Origin: Hyphomicrobiaceae bacterium
GTDB taxonomy: Bacteria; Pseudomonadota; Alphaproteobacteria; Rhizobiales; Hyphomicrobiaceae
Reading direction: 5' to 3'
Assembly: GCA_022844225.1 (NCBI GenBank)
Contig: JALHMC010000005.1
Coordinates: forward strand, 62,001-126,000
Length of the DNA: 64,000 nucleotides
The notes under the pieces: generated by a model
What the model was told of the DNA's origin: nothing
What the model saw: the letters and a program-made list of their open reading frames with translations, nothing else
Databases searched by the model: none
Program-made: the position numbers and the translations under genes
In this document: positions 1-8,253 of the stretch, in pieces
Layout of the letters: each line of letters opens with the position of its first letter
How positions within the stretch are numbered: the stretch's first letter is position 1

Positions 1-156
1 CTTAGTCATGAGCATCCGGCACAACTCCCCGACTATGTCGTCATCGGCTTCGAGGCGGATCGCGTCGAAATCGACGCCGCAATCGTGTGGACTTCGCGGG
101 AGGAGATGGGGGTTCAATTCGTCTCCGCCTTTCGCAAGAGCCTGATGGCCTCCTAG
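1..156 (+). CDS. C-terminal end of a PilZ-like domain protein (5' end outside window)
   Basis: Frame 1 is open from the first base to a TAG at 154-156 and gives 51 residues. The pattern of alternating hydrophobic residues, with RVEIDAAIVW followed by EEMGVQF, matches the last two strands of a PilZ domain (typically V-x-W ... x-x-G-V-x-F). PilZ domains usually bind cyclic-di-GMP, but the binding motifs (RxxxR and DxSxxG) would lie upstream of the window, so binding cannot be judged. The family call rests on a short tail and is tentative. Confidence 0.6.
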   Translation, partial: LSHEHPAQLPDYVVIGFEADRVEIDAAIVWTSREEMGVQFVSAFRKSLMAS

Positions 157-246
157 CGCGTGCATCTGACGTTTGTCCCCGCTTGCGGCTGATCTCGTCA
201 CGAAGCCCTCTCGTCGCCGCGCTCGTGTGAGCATGTCGGGTGTCGC
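157..246. repeat. Intergenic stretch with a half copy of a dispersed palindromic repeat
   Basis: The 15-mer TGCATCTGACGTTTG at 161-175 is identical to the left arm of the palindrome at 39339-39417 (bases 39352-39366). The matching right arm is absent here, so this looks like a decayed half copy. It lies between the PilZ-like gene and the end of the decaheme cytochrome gene. Confidence 0.45.
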
Positions 247-2472
247 TTACTGCGCCGGGTTCTTCGTGCTCATGATCGGCGTCTCAGTTCCATTCACGTG
301 ATACTTGTGGCAGAGCACGCAGTCTTGGCGTGCCTTTGCGCTCGTATGGCACGTCTGACAGAGTTCCTTTTTCACAGCGCCGAAATTGGACGCGAAACTC
401 TGCGGGTTCTCCTGCTCATAGCTTTTCAGATATGCCGCGTCCTTTTCGAGGCTATGGCAGGTCAGGCAGCCCTTATTGTCTAGGACACTGAAGTGTGGCT
501 CGTGCGCAAATGTCGTGAAGCGTCCATGTTTCATTGCGGCTGAGGCTGGCGAGAAATTGACGATCCGTCCCTTGCCTTGCACCTCGTCCACGCTGTGACA
601 TTTCGTGCACGAGCCCGGTGCATCCTTATCGACGAGCGCATTAAACACCGCTGCACCCGGCCTCGTATCGCCTTTGCCGGCGTAAGGCCCGGTTGCAACG
701 AGCCAGGAGTGCAGAAACTTGTCCTTGTGGCCGGATGGCCGGTAGAAGATAGCGAAATCCTGCCGGTACCAACCGCCAAAGACCGCCCAATTTTCCGCTT
801 CCATCTGCGGTTGGATGCCCGTTATCGGGGGAGACTTTGCCGACAATTCGGGCGTGCTCGGGTTGGCGGCGTCAGCAGCGCCGGTGGATACAGGGCCATC
901 CTGCCCGGCCTTTGGCAGAGGCGCATCGGCTGGTGCCGACTTACCCCTCGATCTTCCTTTCATGGCGCGCTTCTCGTCCTCAGTGGGGAACAGGAGATCG
1001 TCGGTCTGGGCGGCCGGCCTGGACTTGGGGAGCGCGACGCCAGCGGTTGGCTCGCTGGGCGCTGCCGCTACGGCTCGAGCGTCAACGCGCGCGCCTTTCG
1101 GCTCTTTGCCATGCGGAGGCTGGATAGATGGAGTGGCCGAACCGCTATCGATGCCAACTCGTGTGTCGGTGATCTGGGTGACCCAGCCCCCACGGTCCTT
1201 GTCGCCGTTTTTCTTTCGGTTGGCCATTTCGGTGCCGAGATTGGGCAGCCAGTTCTGATGGGCACTGACGACGACATCCAGCGGCAAGCTGGCAATCAGA
1301 CCAACCAACGAGACGTCATCGGCTGTGCCGCTGCCGTTAATATCGATGCCACCCATCAGGTCCGATGCTTTTCCCTGAATCAGGGAATAGAGAAGCCCTT
1401 TAATCTCCCAGACGAGATCTTCGACCGCCTTTATCTGAGCATCGCTTGCGGCGCTCAGATCCTGCAGGTTCAGGGCACCCACAGCGCCGATCAAAGTGCG
1501 CCCCTTCTCATGGCGGCCGATCAGGACTTTCATGAAGGGCGTCAATCCGGCTTCGGAGGCCTCCGGCCATTCCCCGATCGTGGCCCCCTTCTTGCGCAGC
1601 GTTTGCAGATCGAGCCCGGGAAGGGCGAAGAATGCAATTCCCTTCGGACCGCTGACGCGCTCCTTGCCGACGATCTGGTCGAGGTGACAGGCGGAGCAGG
1701 TCTGCTCGAACGGCGCGACATTCATCAGACGCTTGTCGCCGCCGCTTGCGTGGCAACTGGAGCAGGTCTCGGGGATGCGCCGTGAGGGGCTTTTACCCGC
1801 CGTCTCCGGGAAATGTTTTCCGAAATGGCCCGCGTGATCAAAAACGATGCGTGTCCTTCTCTTGAACGGAAAACCTTCGAACGTCGGATGATGCCCGTCG
1901 AAGCTGTCGAATTTCACCACATGGCAGGACTGGCATTGCTCGTTCGAGATCGTGGTCAGCTTGAACCCGGCACCTTGGTGCTCCTGGTGGCAAGTCGTAC
2001 AGTAGAGACCGCGTGCGACCACGTCATCGGCCGGGAAAGCGGCGTTTTGCGCGCGGGCCGATCGGGGCACCGGTGTCGCGGCCGCGATCCTCAAAAGCCG
2101 CTTGGTGCTTTCGGCCAGGACGTCATCCGCGGCGCCATGGGGATTGAAGGCCGAATCGGACATGCGATGGCACGTTAGACACGCCTTGCTGTCGGCGGCC
2201 CGGTCGCCAGCGACGAGGCCGTGCAGCCAGCTTAACTTCCCGCTACCGCTCGTGGTGTGACACGCGCTGCATTGCTCGACGGTCGCGTGGGAACTCGCCA
2301 ATGGTCCCGGCATGAGGAAGTGCGTTCCAGCAGAAAAAAGGAACGTTGCGATAAGCCCCGTGACGGTGACGAGCGCTGCAATTATTGCGAGGCGATCGCG
2401 CCGATCCGCATGAGCATCGACGCGCTTTGGCGCGCGCCGCGGAGAACCTAGCCCGAGCCGGCGCCACATCAC
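247..2472 (-). CDS. Membrane-anchored decaheme c-type cytochrome (two heme lobes)
   Basis: This 741-residue protein carries an N-terminal membrane segment (about residues 28-50) after a positively charged start, so it is probably anchored in the inner membrane and faces the periplasm. Ten CXXCH heme sites fall in two groups: Cys68, 98, 158, 180, 237 and 259 (six hemes), then Cys622, 669, 705 and 718 (four hemes). Extra His residues between them could be distal ligands. The roughly 360-residue linker has no heme motif; it contains an EF-hand/dockerin-like loop (DINGSGTADD, 377-386) and a Pro/Ala-rich stretch. The gene is the last of a minus-strand unit, and its start overlaps the stop of the cytochrome b-like gene by 4 bases. 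Known from the motifs: covalent multiheme electron carrier. Inferred: it takes electrons from its membrane partner and passes them outward. It is not recognisable as MtrA, CymA or NrfB by size or heme spacing. Confidence 0.93.
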   Translation of the reverse strand: MMWRRLGLGSPRRAPKRVDAHADRRDRLAIIAALVTVTGLIATFLFSAGTHFLMPGPLASSHATVEQCSACHTTSGSGKLSWLHGLVAGDRAADSKACLTCHRMSDSAFNPHGAADDVLAESTKRLLRIAAATPVPRSARAQNAAFPADDVVARGLYCTTCHQEHQGAGFKLTTISNEQCQSCHVVKFDSFDGHHPTFEGFPFKRRTRIVFDHAGHFGKHFPETAGKSPSRRIPETCSSCHASGGDKRLMNVAPFEQTCSACHLDQIVGKERVSGPKGIAFFALPGLDLQTLRKKGATIGEWPEASEAGLTPFMKVLIGRHEKGRTLIGAVGALNLQDLSAASDAQIKAVEDLVWEIKGLLYSLIQGKASDLMGGIDINGSGTADDVSLVGLIASLPLDVVVSAHQNWLPNLGTEMANRKKNGDKDRGGWVTQITDTRVGIDSGSATPSIQPPHGKEPKGARVDARAVAAAPSEPTAGVALPKSRPAAQTDDLLFPTEDEKRAMKGRSRGKSAPADAPLPKAGQDGPVSTGAADAANPSTPELSAKSPPITGIQPQMEAENWAVFGGWYRQDFAIFYRPSGHKDKFLHSWLVATGPYAGKGDTRPGAAVFNALVDKDAPGSCTKCHSVDEVQGKGRIVNFSPASAAMKHGRFTTFAHEPHFSVLDNKGCLTCHSLEKDAAYLKSYEQENPQSFASNFGAVKKELCQTCHTSAKARQDCVLCHKYHVNGTETPIMSTKNPAQ

Positions 2473-3371
2473 CAGACCCCGGCCGAGAACGCGTAGACGA
2501 CGAGACCATGCAGAATGACCAGAACGATCAAGGCATAGGTGGCGGGCACGTGGACGAGCAGCCAGGCCCGGCTCAACCCGTAATATGCGTGCGCAATGTC
2601 GATTTTCTCTTTTTCGATCACGAGTTCCTTGATGTCGGCGAGTTTCTCGCGGCCTTTCTGATCGACGAAGCGCGACAGGTCGTCGATCTCATCCGTCAGC
2701 CGCGCAAGGGGACGTCGCGACCCGATCAGGTGAGGCAGCGTATTGCGCGCCTCGGCGAAGAAGTCCTGGAGATGGGCCGTATAGAGGTCGGCGATCCAGG
2801 CACCGTAGGGCGGCGCCGGCAGATCCAGGTTCGACGTCGATGTCTCCTGCGCGGCGGCCGCCGCTTTTGCGGCTCTGGCAAGCTCGGCCCGTCGCTCGGG
2901 GATCCGCTCATAGGGGAGGCCTTCATCGACCAGCCGCCGCGCCTCGATCCACCGTGCGAGACATGTGCCGAAGATGCCGCTGACCGCGACGAGCACGAAA
3001 CCGGTCCATAAAGCCCATTCGAAGGCGGTATCGGGCAGTGTAAAATCGGAATGCAGGACAAAAGCCACAATCAGGAAAAGACCGGTCCAGATATGTCGCG
3101 TCCGCCAGCGCGAGGCCGACCGCGGCGTCAGGGTCGCGCGCTTGCGTGCTATGTGGAAATAGAGCTGCAGGCCCATGCCGGCTGCCAGCACCCAGCCGTC
3201 GAGATAACGCGGGTCTCGCAGGCTGTTGCCGTAGATCCAGACGACCCAGGACAAGCCGATGCAGGCGAACAGCAGTACGAGCCCGCGCACCCATCGGCCA
3301 TTGACGGACATGATGATCTCAGCGAGGCCACCGATCACGCCCGTCGCAGCACGCGTTTGCACCCGGCTCAC
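2469..3371 (-). CDS. Cytochrome b-like integral membrane protein
   Basis: About 300 residues with hydrophobic segments near the N-terminus, two in the middle and one at the C-terminus, separated by a long Ala/Glu-rich soluble stretch. His residues sit in or beside membrane segments (RHIWTGLF, FVLHSDF, LLVHVPATY, VILHGLVV), as expected for a di-heme cytochrome b that exchanges electrons with quinone. I chose the GTG at 3371 because GGAGG lies five bases upstream; a GTG at 3377 and an ATG at 3311 are alternatives. The gene is coupled to the decaheme cytochrome by an ATGA overlap, so the two probably form a quinone/cytochrome module. Exact family unknown to me; heme b binding is inferred from the His positions. 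Confidence 0.82.
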   Translation of the reverse strand: MSRVQTRAATGVIGGLAEIIMSVNGRWVRGLVLLFACIGLSWVVWIYGNSLRDPRYLDGWVLAAGMGLQLYFHIARKRATLTPRSASRWRTRHIWTGLFLIVAFVLHSDFTLPDTAFEWALWTGFVLVAVSGIFGTCLARWIEARRLVDEGLPYERIPERRAELARAAKAAAAAQETSTSNLDLPAPPYGAWIADLYTAHLQDFFAEARNTLPHLIGSRRPLARLTDEIDDLSRFVDQKGREKLADIKELVIEKEKIDIAHAYYGLSRAWLLVHVPATYALIVLVILHGLVVYAFSAGVW

Positions 3372-3446
3372 AAGCACCTCCGGACGTCGGTCAACGCGGC
3401 TGCATTATCGATGCAGAGCCTCGTCGCAGTTTCGGGACTCCCAAAA

Positions 3447-4517
3447 TCAATCGACTGCACTGGCTTCCCTTGCCTTGCCTTTGGTTTTGTCGGGGCCCGG
3501 GATCAGGGCGTCGAGCCCGGCCATCGTGGCGCCGTCGTACTTTTCAGTGATACTCACGAGGAGCTTTGCGACGCCGTCGGCAGCCGCAGTCAAGGACGCC
3601 TCGTTATTCAGCCTCAAGCCGGCCGAATGGGCGAACTCGACCAACTTTCCGATCTCCGGCACGTTCGGTGCCGCCTTGGCCGCCACTGCGAGTTGCCTGC
3701 GCGCGATATCGACGCGGCTGGCCATTTCAAAGGCGTAGAGCTTTCTCGCGGTTGCCCTGCCTATGGCGCGCAGACCGGTCTCGAGTTCGACACCGAGCCC
3801 CACGAGATAGAGCATGCGCCTACGCGGCGCGCTCGCCGGCACATTCTGCTTGCCCTTCGAGTGCCATGTATTGTGCCGCACCTCCCCCTGCGTCCACGAC
3901 ACGAGTTCGAAATCACTGCCGGCGGGATGCCCACCTTTATTGACGAGATCTTCTTGGGGGACGACATGGCAGCCGTAGCAGTTCTTTGCCAAATGGTAGA
4001 TTGACGAGGGCCTGATCATGCCTTTGGACGCGGCGAGCTTGAATCGCGCATCCTTCTCGGCCTTCGTCTCGGATTTTTCCGTCTTGCCGCTGTAGCCGCT
4101 GTGGATCTTGATCCAGCTTTCGCCGGCGCCGTGACACGATTCACATGATATGCCGGCAATCGGCTGTTTCTGATTGTCTTTGTCTTGAACCGTATAATGA
4201 CAGGTCAGGCACACGCCCTCCGACCTGATACGCGATACACCCATTTTCTCAGCGATCTCATTGGCTTTTGGCCGGCGCGGCATTTCTCGGAATGTCTTGA
4301 AATGATGCGTGGCTTTCCACGCCTCAGCCTCCTGCTTATGGCATTCGGCACAGGCGTTCGGGCCGAGCACCCTCGACGGATCCGTTCCGCTTGCGCCGGA
4401 GGCCGTCAGGCTGAACGCCGTCACCAAGCCACCCAGGCCCAGGATGGAGCCAAGTGCGATCCAGCGTGCGGATGCGAACCGCCGCAACTCATGCGTCGAG
4501 CGACCGGGAATGCTCAC
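3447..4517 (-). CDS. Tetraheme cytochrome c, cytochrome c554-like
   Basis: A 356-residue protein with an N-terminal signal/anchor segment (about residues 19-41) and four heme sites: Cys56 (CAECH), Cys103 (CLTCH), Cys125 (CESCH) and Cys180 (CYGCH). The opening pattern, ACAECH followed by W and HH, and the CESCHG site resemble the cytochrome c554 family, which carries electrons from hydroxylamine oxidoreductase in nitrifiers. No hydroxylamine oxidoreductase is present here, so that role should not be transferred. The last 170 residues lack hemes and look helical. The GTG start directly follows the stop of the upstream reductase gene, with AGGTG as ribosome site, which indicates translational coupling. 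Confidence 0.9.
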   Translation of the reverse strand: MSIPGRSTHELRRFASARWIALGSILGLGGLVTAFSLTASGASGTDPSRVLGPNACAECHKQEAEAWKATHHFKTFREMPRRPKANEIAEKMGVSRIRSEGVCLTCHYTVQDKDNQKQPIAGISCESCHGAGESWIKIHSGYSGKTEKSETKAEKDARFKLAASKGMIRPSSIYHLAKNCYGCHVVPQEDLVNKGGHPAGSDFELVSWTQGEVRHNTWHSKGKQNVPASAPRRRMLYLVGLGVELETGLRAIGRATARKLYAFEMASRVDIARRQLAVAAKAAPNVPEIGKLVEFAHSAGLRLNNEASLTAAADGVAKLLVSITEKYDGATMAGLDALIPGPDKTKGKAREASAVD

Positions 4518-5654
4518 TCACACCTGCTTCAGCCATTGGGGTTTCGTCCATCGTCCGTCACCAACTGGCTGCAGGATCGAGGCCGATTTTCTCAAGCGCC
4601 AAGACCTCGGCCATGCGAGGCGTCCCTTCCATCGCGCCGTGGTGGCCGGAGCGGCGGTCTCGTCCCGGGCCGGAGCGAACGGATCGGCATGACAGACCGC
4701 GCCGAAGCGCGCTGCGATTGATCTGACAGCGTCCACCATTCCGGGCGCACCGCAGGCATAGACCACGTCGGTGGGCAAGAGGCGCGGGATGTAATCCGTC
4801 GGCCGGCCACGGCTCGCCCAATTCGTCGCCGTGTGGGGCGCACTACAGACGGGCACGACCCGCACATTGGGAAAGCGCGCCAGGCGCGCAAGGGCGGGCC
4901 CCATGTAGAGCGCCTCCAGCGAGCGACCACCAACGACAATCATCATCATTCGCTCCGGATTTTCACGCAGAGCGGCAATGGCGATCGACCAGATGGGCGC
5001 AAATCCGGTGCTGGTCGCCACAAGAACAATGCGTGCTTCGGGATCAGCTCGAAAATGGGCGTTCCCATAGGGGCCCCTCAACGTCAGCCGATGCCCGAGC
5101 TTGATCCTTGTGCCCAGCGCGGGCGTGACATAGCCGTCCGTCATGCGCCGGACATGGAGCCACACCGAGAGCGGATCCTCTTCTGCGTCCAGGCGATGGG
5201 TCATGCTGAACGGTCGGCTGGGATAGTTGCGAAACTGCACGTGCGCGTATTGCCCCGCATGCCAGGGAAGCGCCCGTTGGGTCTTGATCCCGACCTCAAG
5301 AACACTTCTCGACAAGGCTCGGAGCGAGACCAATTCACCTTCGACAGAACGGGTCGTAGAAACACGCTGTTTCTCGATGACGGCATTGGCAACGATCCGG
5401 GTCTGGCACGCATGCACGACCCCCGGCTCCGCCCCCCGCCCGCCCTGAACCTCTCCTGAAACGAGCCTTACGCAGCAGGTTCCGCAGTGGCCGCCGCGAC
5501 AGTCATAAGGCAACTCGACACCGTTGCTCAGCGCCGCGTCGAGCAGCAGGGCCCCGTGCGCAGCCTCGAACACCGTGCCGTCGATTTCCACCTGGTGATG
5601 ACGAGCCATTATCGGATTCCGGAGGTCTGTCGATTGCGCGACTGCCGACGTCAT
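4518..5654 (-). CDS. 2Fe-2S ferredoxin-FAD/NAD(P)H reductase
   Basis: A one-component reductase of 378 residues. The N-terminal plant-type ferredoxin domain has the cluster ligands Cys52, Cys57, Cys60 and Cys83 (CX4CX2C...C). A flavin domain follows (RPFSM binding motif), then an NAD(P)-binding domain (STGFAPI and CGAPGM). The order matches reductases of oxygenases and CDP-6-deoxyhexose reductase (AscD-like). No oxygenase is nearby; instead the gene leads the cytochrome unit, so it may pass NAD(P)H electrons to, or accept them from, the cytochromes. A start at 5609 (MARHHQ) would fit the ferredoxin fold better; neither start has a strong ribosome site. The C-terminal 40 residues are an unusual basic extension. 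Confidence 0.88.
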   Translation of the reverse strand: MTSAVAQSTDLRNPIMARHHQVEIDGTVFEAAHGALLLDAALSNGVELPYDCRGGHCGTCCVRLVSGEVQGGRGAEPGVVHACQTRIVANAVIEKQRVSTTRSVEGELVSLRALSRSVLEVGIKTQRALPWHAGQYAHVQFRNYPSRPFSMTHRLDAEEDPLSVWLHVRRMTDGYVTPALGTRIKLGHRLTLRGPYGNAHFRADPEARIVLVATSTGFAPIWSIAIAALRENPERMMMIVVGGRSLEALYMGPALARLARFPNVRVVPVCSAPHTATNWASRGRPTDYIPRLLPTDVVYACGAPGMVDAVRSIAARFGAVCHADPFAPARDETAAPATTARWKGRLAWPRSWRLRKSASILQPVGDGRWTKPQWLKQV

Positions 5655-5708
5655 TGGTCAATCGGCAGGGTGATGATCGGTGCGGGAAAGCCGAGCTGTT
5701 CCGAGCAC

Positions 5709-5729
5709 CTTGGCACCACGGTTGCCAAG
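5709..5729. promoter_or_regulatory. Dyad matching a sigma-54 -24/-12 promoter in the divergent cytochrome intergenic region
   Basis: CTTGGCA at 5709-5715 is repeated inverted as TGCCAAG at 5723-5729. Read on the plus strand, TTGGCAC (5710-5716) and TTGC (5722-5725) put GG and GC ten bases apart, which is the RpoN spacing. The site is 55 to 100 bases upstream of the reductase start and about 400 bases upstream of the pentaheme start. It could instead be an operator for a dimeric regulator. Seen by eye only. Confidence 0.35.
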
Positions 5730-5920
5730 ACAATCGGGCGAAATAAGTGACGCGGCCATGCGATCGACGATTTTTTTATCCAACAATGCCTCGTGCGACG
5801 ATGTTTCTCACCCTGCAGGAGGCGCAGGATATGCTTTTCGTCTTCATAAGAATAACTTTCACCAGACACTCCATGACAGGCATCCCTCAGCTCAATCCCT
5901 GATTAATCCATTCAACTCAA

Positions 5921-5949
5921 TTAACATCGATACTTGTGCTTTTTATGCG
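5921..5949 (+). promoter_or_regulatory. Possible housekeeping promoter for the pentaheme cytochrome unit
   Basis: TTAACA (5921-5926), a 17-base spacer and TATGCG (5944-5949) lie in the AT-rich intergenic region upstream of 6127. The -10 element is a weak match. The following 125 bases or so are very poor in G (about ten), which would make a long unstructured leader. Apart from this and the dyad at 5709, I see nothing else in 5655-6126. Confidence 0.25.
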
Positions 5950-6126
5950 AACATAATCAAACTCACCATTTTTGTCATACTTCATCACTATTCCGCTTCA
6001 TTGACGCCGCTTTCACGCCTCCAACTCTTCCTAACAAAACATTCAGAAACGATTATTTTCAGCCATCACCGCTACCACGTAACAACAAAAGCAAACAAAG
6101 CGGATGCGACGGACGGGGGATCTAGA

Positions 6127-8163
6127 ATGCGCAGCACACAAAGACACCTATTAGCACTTCTGATTTTTTCGATGGCTCTGACAAGCGGGCTCGGTTGGCA
6201 GACAGCCCTTGTCGACCAGATCGCCATGGCCGGTCCGGGCACAACGCGGGAGACACCACCCAAGGGTTCGGCACAAAAAACACCAAAGTCCGGATCCGAG
6301 AAGGCGAACAAGGAATTCGATGCGACTGCGGCGCTCGAAGCTCTCGTGAAAGAGGATGAAAGGAAGAGAGCCGCGGCCGATCAAGCCGACAAGAAGTCGG
6401 GCGCGTCGCCGGGCAGTGGAGCACCACTGCCTGCTGCGGTCAACGCGGCTGCACATGGCGAAATGTCTCTCCTGGCTGCGGCGGCACGGTCCGAGAAAGG
6501 AAAAGAAGCTCCCATTCCCGCAGTCGACGATGCAACGCTCGCCTTGTATCCAACCGCTGCGCAGTGCGGCACGTGCCACAAGCAAATCTATGATGAGTGG
6601 GCGTCCTCGGCCCACGCCTATTCCTCCATCTCGCCGATGTTTCATGCTTTCGAGCAAAAATTCCAGGAACTGACGAAAGGGACTGTCGGTACTTTTTGTG
6701 TGCGCTGTCATCAACAGGTCGGGACTCAGCTCGGTGAGAATCGGGAAACACCGCTCTGGGCGCGCAGCCAGATCTCGCGCGAGGGTGTGACCTGCATCAC
6801 CTGCCATCGCGTCTCGGAGCAGTACGGCAAGGTCAACGGTGAGCGTCGCGTCGAACCTGGCAAGATCACCGATCCGGTTTTCGGGACGGGCGAGAAAAGC
6901 GTCATCAAGGACATTCTCGCCAACAAGGACACTTACTCCGTCAAAACCGGCAAGGACGGACGGGGCACGGATATTCATAACGGCATGATGACGAACCCGC
7001 AGCTCGGCAAGTCAGAGTTCTGCGTCAGCTGTCACCAGGTGGCGGTCAATCTCGGCATAAAGCTGGAAATCGTCTGGGACCAGTATCGCGACAGTCCGGC
7101 GCGCCAGGCAGGCGTGACCTGCCAGGACTGCCATATGGGAAAAGTACCGGGGAAGCCAGACGGCTACGCGACGGCACCGTCCGCTGTGATCGGGGGCAGG
7201 GAGATCAACCCGGGACGCAAGCACTCGAATCATCGCTTCATCGGCCCGGGCTACTCGATCGCCCATCCGGGCATCTTCCCGCACAACACAAAGGCGCACG
7301 CCTACAGCATCAAGGACTGGCTGGAGTTCGACTGGCGCGCAGGCTGGGGTACCAACGCGTTCGAAGCCAAGATCGCGAAAAGCAAGGCCAAGGTCACGTT
7401 TCCCAAGCGCTGGTCCGATCCACTCGATCGCGAGGATGCCCGGCAGATCATTGATGAAAATCTCGCTCAGCTCGACAAACGTGACGAACTGCGTCGCCAG
7501 GTGATGGAGAACGGGACGAAAGTCGACGGTCCGTTCGTCGAGAGCGAAGCGAAGGTCGGCAAGGGCCTGGCGTTCACCTACAGGATCAAGAATCTCAATG
7601 CAGGTCACAACCTGCCGTCCGGCTCTCTCGGAGCTCAGCCGCAGTTGTGGGTCAACGTGGCGCTGGTCGATCCGGATGGCAGGAATGTCTGGGAGTCGGG
7701 CTATGTCGACAGTAACGGCGACGTTGCGGACCTACACAGCCTGGACGTCGCTGCCGGTCGCATCAAGGCCGACCAGCAGCTGGTCAACTTCCAGACCAAG
7801 TTCCTGACGACCAACGTCAAGGGGACCGACCGCGAGATGTACCTGCCGGTGAATTTCGACATCGATCCGTTACCGCACCTGCGTCCGCCGCCGATCCCGA
7901 CCACTGTGCTGAACCATGCACCTCTGGTTCGGATGGAGAACCATTCAATACCGCCGCTGGGCGAAAGAATGGCCCGCTACCAGGTGCCCGGAAACCTCAT
8001 TCGAAAGCCCGGAACCTATCGCCTCGCCTTCCGTCTGCGGAGTCGCGCCGAGCCGATCTACTTCATGCGCTTCGTAGGTGCCGCCAAGGACATGGAGCGG
8101 CGCATGAACGAGCGGATGTTGAGCTTCAAAGCCTCGACGACCGAACTCGACGTGAAGCCCTAG
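6127..8163 (+). CDS. Exported pentaheme c-type cytochrome
   Basis: A 678-residue protein starting at the ATG preceded by a GGGGGA ribosome site; the frame is open further upstream, but that stretch is AT-rich non-coding DNA. Residues 1-35 form a signal peptide. A charged Ala/Lys-rich linker (about 40-135) precedes five heme sites at Cys147 (CGTCH), Cys191 (CVRCH), Cys223 (CITCH), Cys299 (CVSCH) and Cys332 (CQDCH). Spare His residues could be distal ligands. The C-terminal 300 residues are heme-free and look beta-rich. The fold of heme sites resembles large multiheme cytochromes of the c552/c554 superfamily, but I do not recognise a named enzyme. It is followed after 90 bases by an outer-membrane barrel gene, so a periplasmic or outer-surface partner of that barrel is the natural inference. 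Confidence 0.9.
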   Translation: MRSTQRHLLALLIFSMALTSGLGWQTALVDQIAMAGPGTTRETPPKGSAQKTPKSGSEKANKEFDATAALEALVKEDERKRAAADQADKKSGASPGSGAPLPAAVNAAAHGEMSLLAAAARSEKGKEAPIPAVDDATLALYPTAAQCGTCHKQIYDEWASSAHAYSSISPMFHAFEQKFQELTKGTVGTFCVRCHQQVGTQLGENRETPLWARSQISREGVTCITCHRVSEQYGKVNGERRVEPGKITDPVFGTGEKSVIKDILANKDTYSVKTGKDGRGTDIHNGMMTNPQLGKSEFCVSCHQVAVNLGIKLEIVWDQYRDSPARQAGVTCQDCHMGKVPGKPDGYATAPSAVIGGREINPGRKHSNHRFIGPGYSIAHPGIFPHNTKAHAYSIKDWLEFDWRAGWGTNAFEAKIAKSKAKVTFPKRWSDPLDREDARQIIDENLAQLDKRDELRRQVMENGTKVDGPFVESEAKVGKGLAFTYRIKNLNAGHNLPSGSLGAQPQLWVNVALVDPDGRNVWESGYVDSNGDVADLHSLDVAAGRIKADQQLVNFQTKFLTTNVKGTDREMYLPVNFDIDPLPHLRPPPIPTTVLNHAPLVRMENHSIPPLGERMARYQVPGNLIRKPGTYRLAFRLRSRAEPIYFMRFVGAAKDMERRMNERMLSFKASTTELDVKP

Positions 8164-8253
8164 GACCCGATTTCAAGGGCCTGGATCGACGAGCCGACAG
8201 AAACCGCGCGCAGCCGATCTTCGGCGCTCGATAGGCGGGTCTCAGCCGGCATC

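Noticed and set aside
5680..6126. N-terminal extension of the pentaheme cytochrome by 149 residues
   Set aside because: The extra part lies in AT-rich DNA, encodes no domain, and would bury the obvious signal peptide that starts at 6127 behind a ribosome site.
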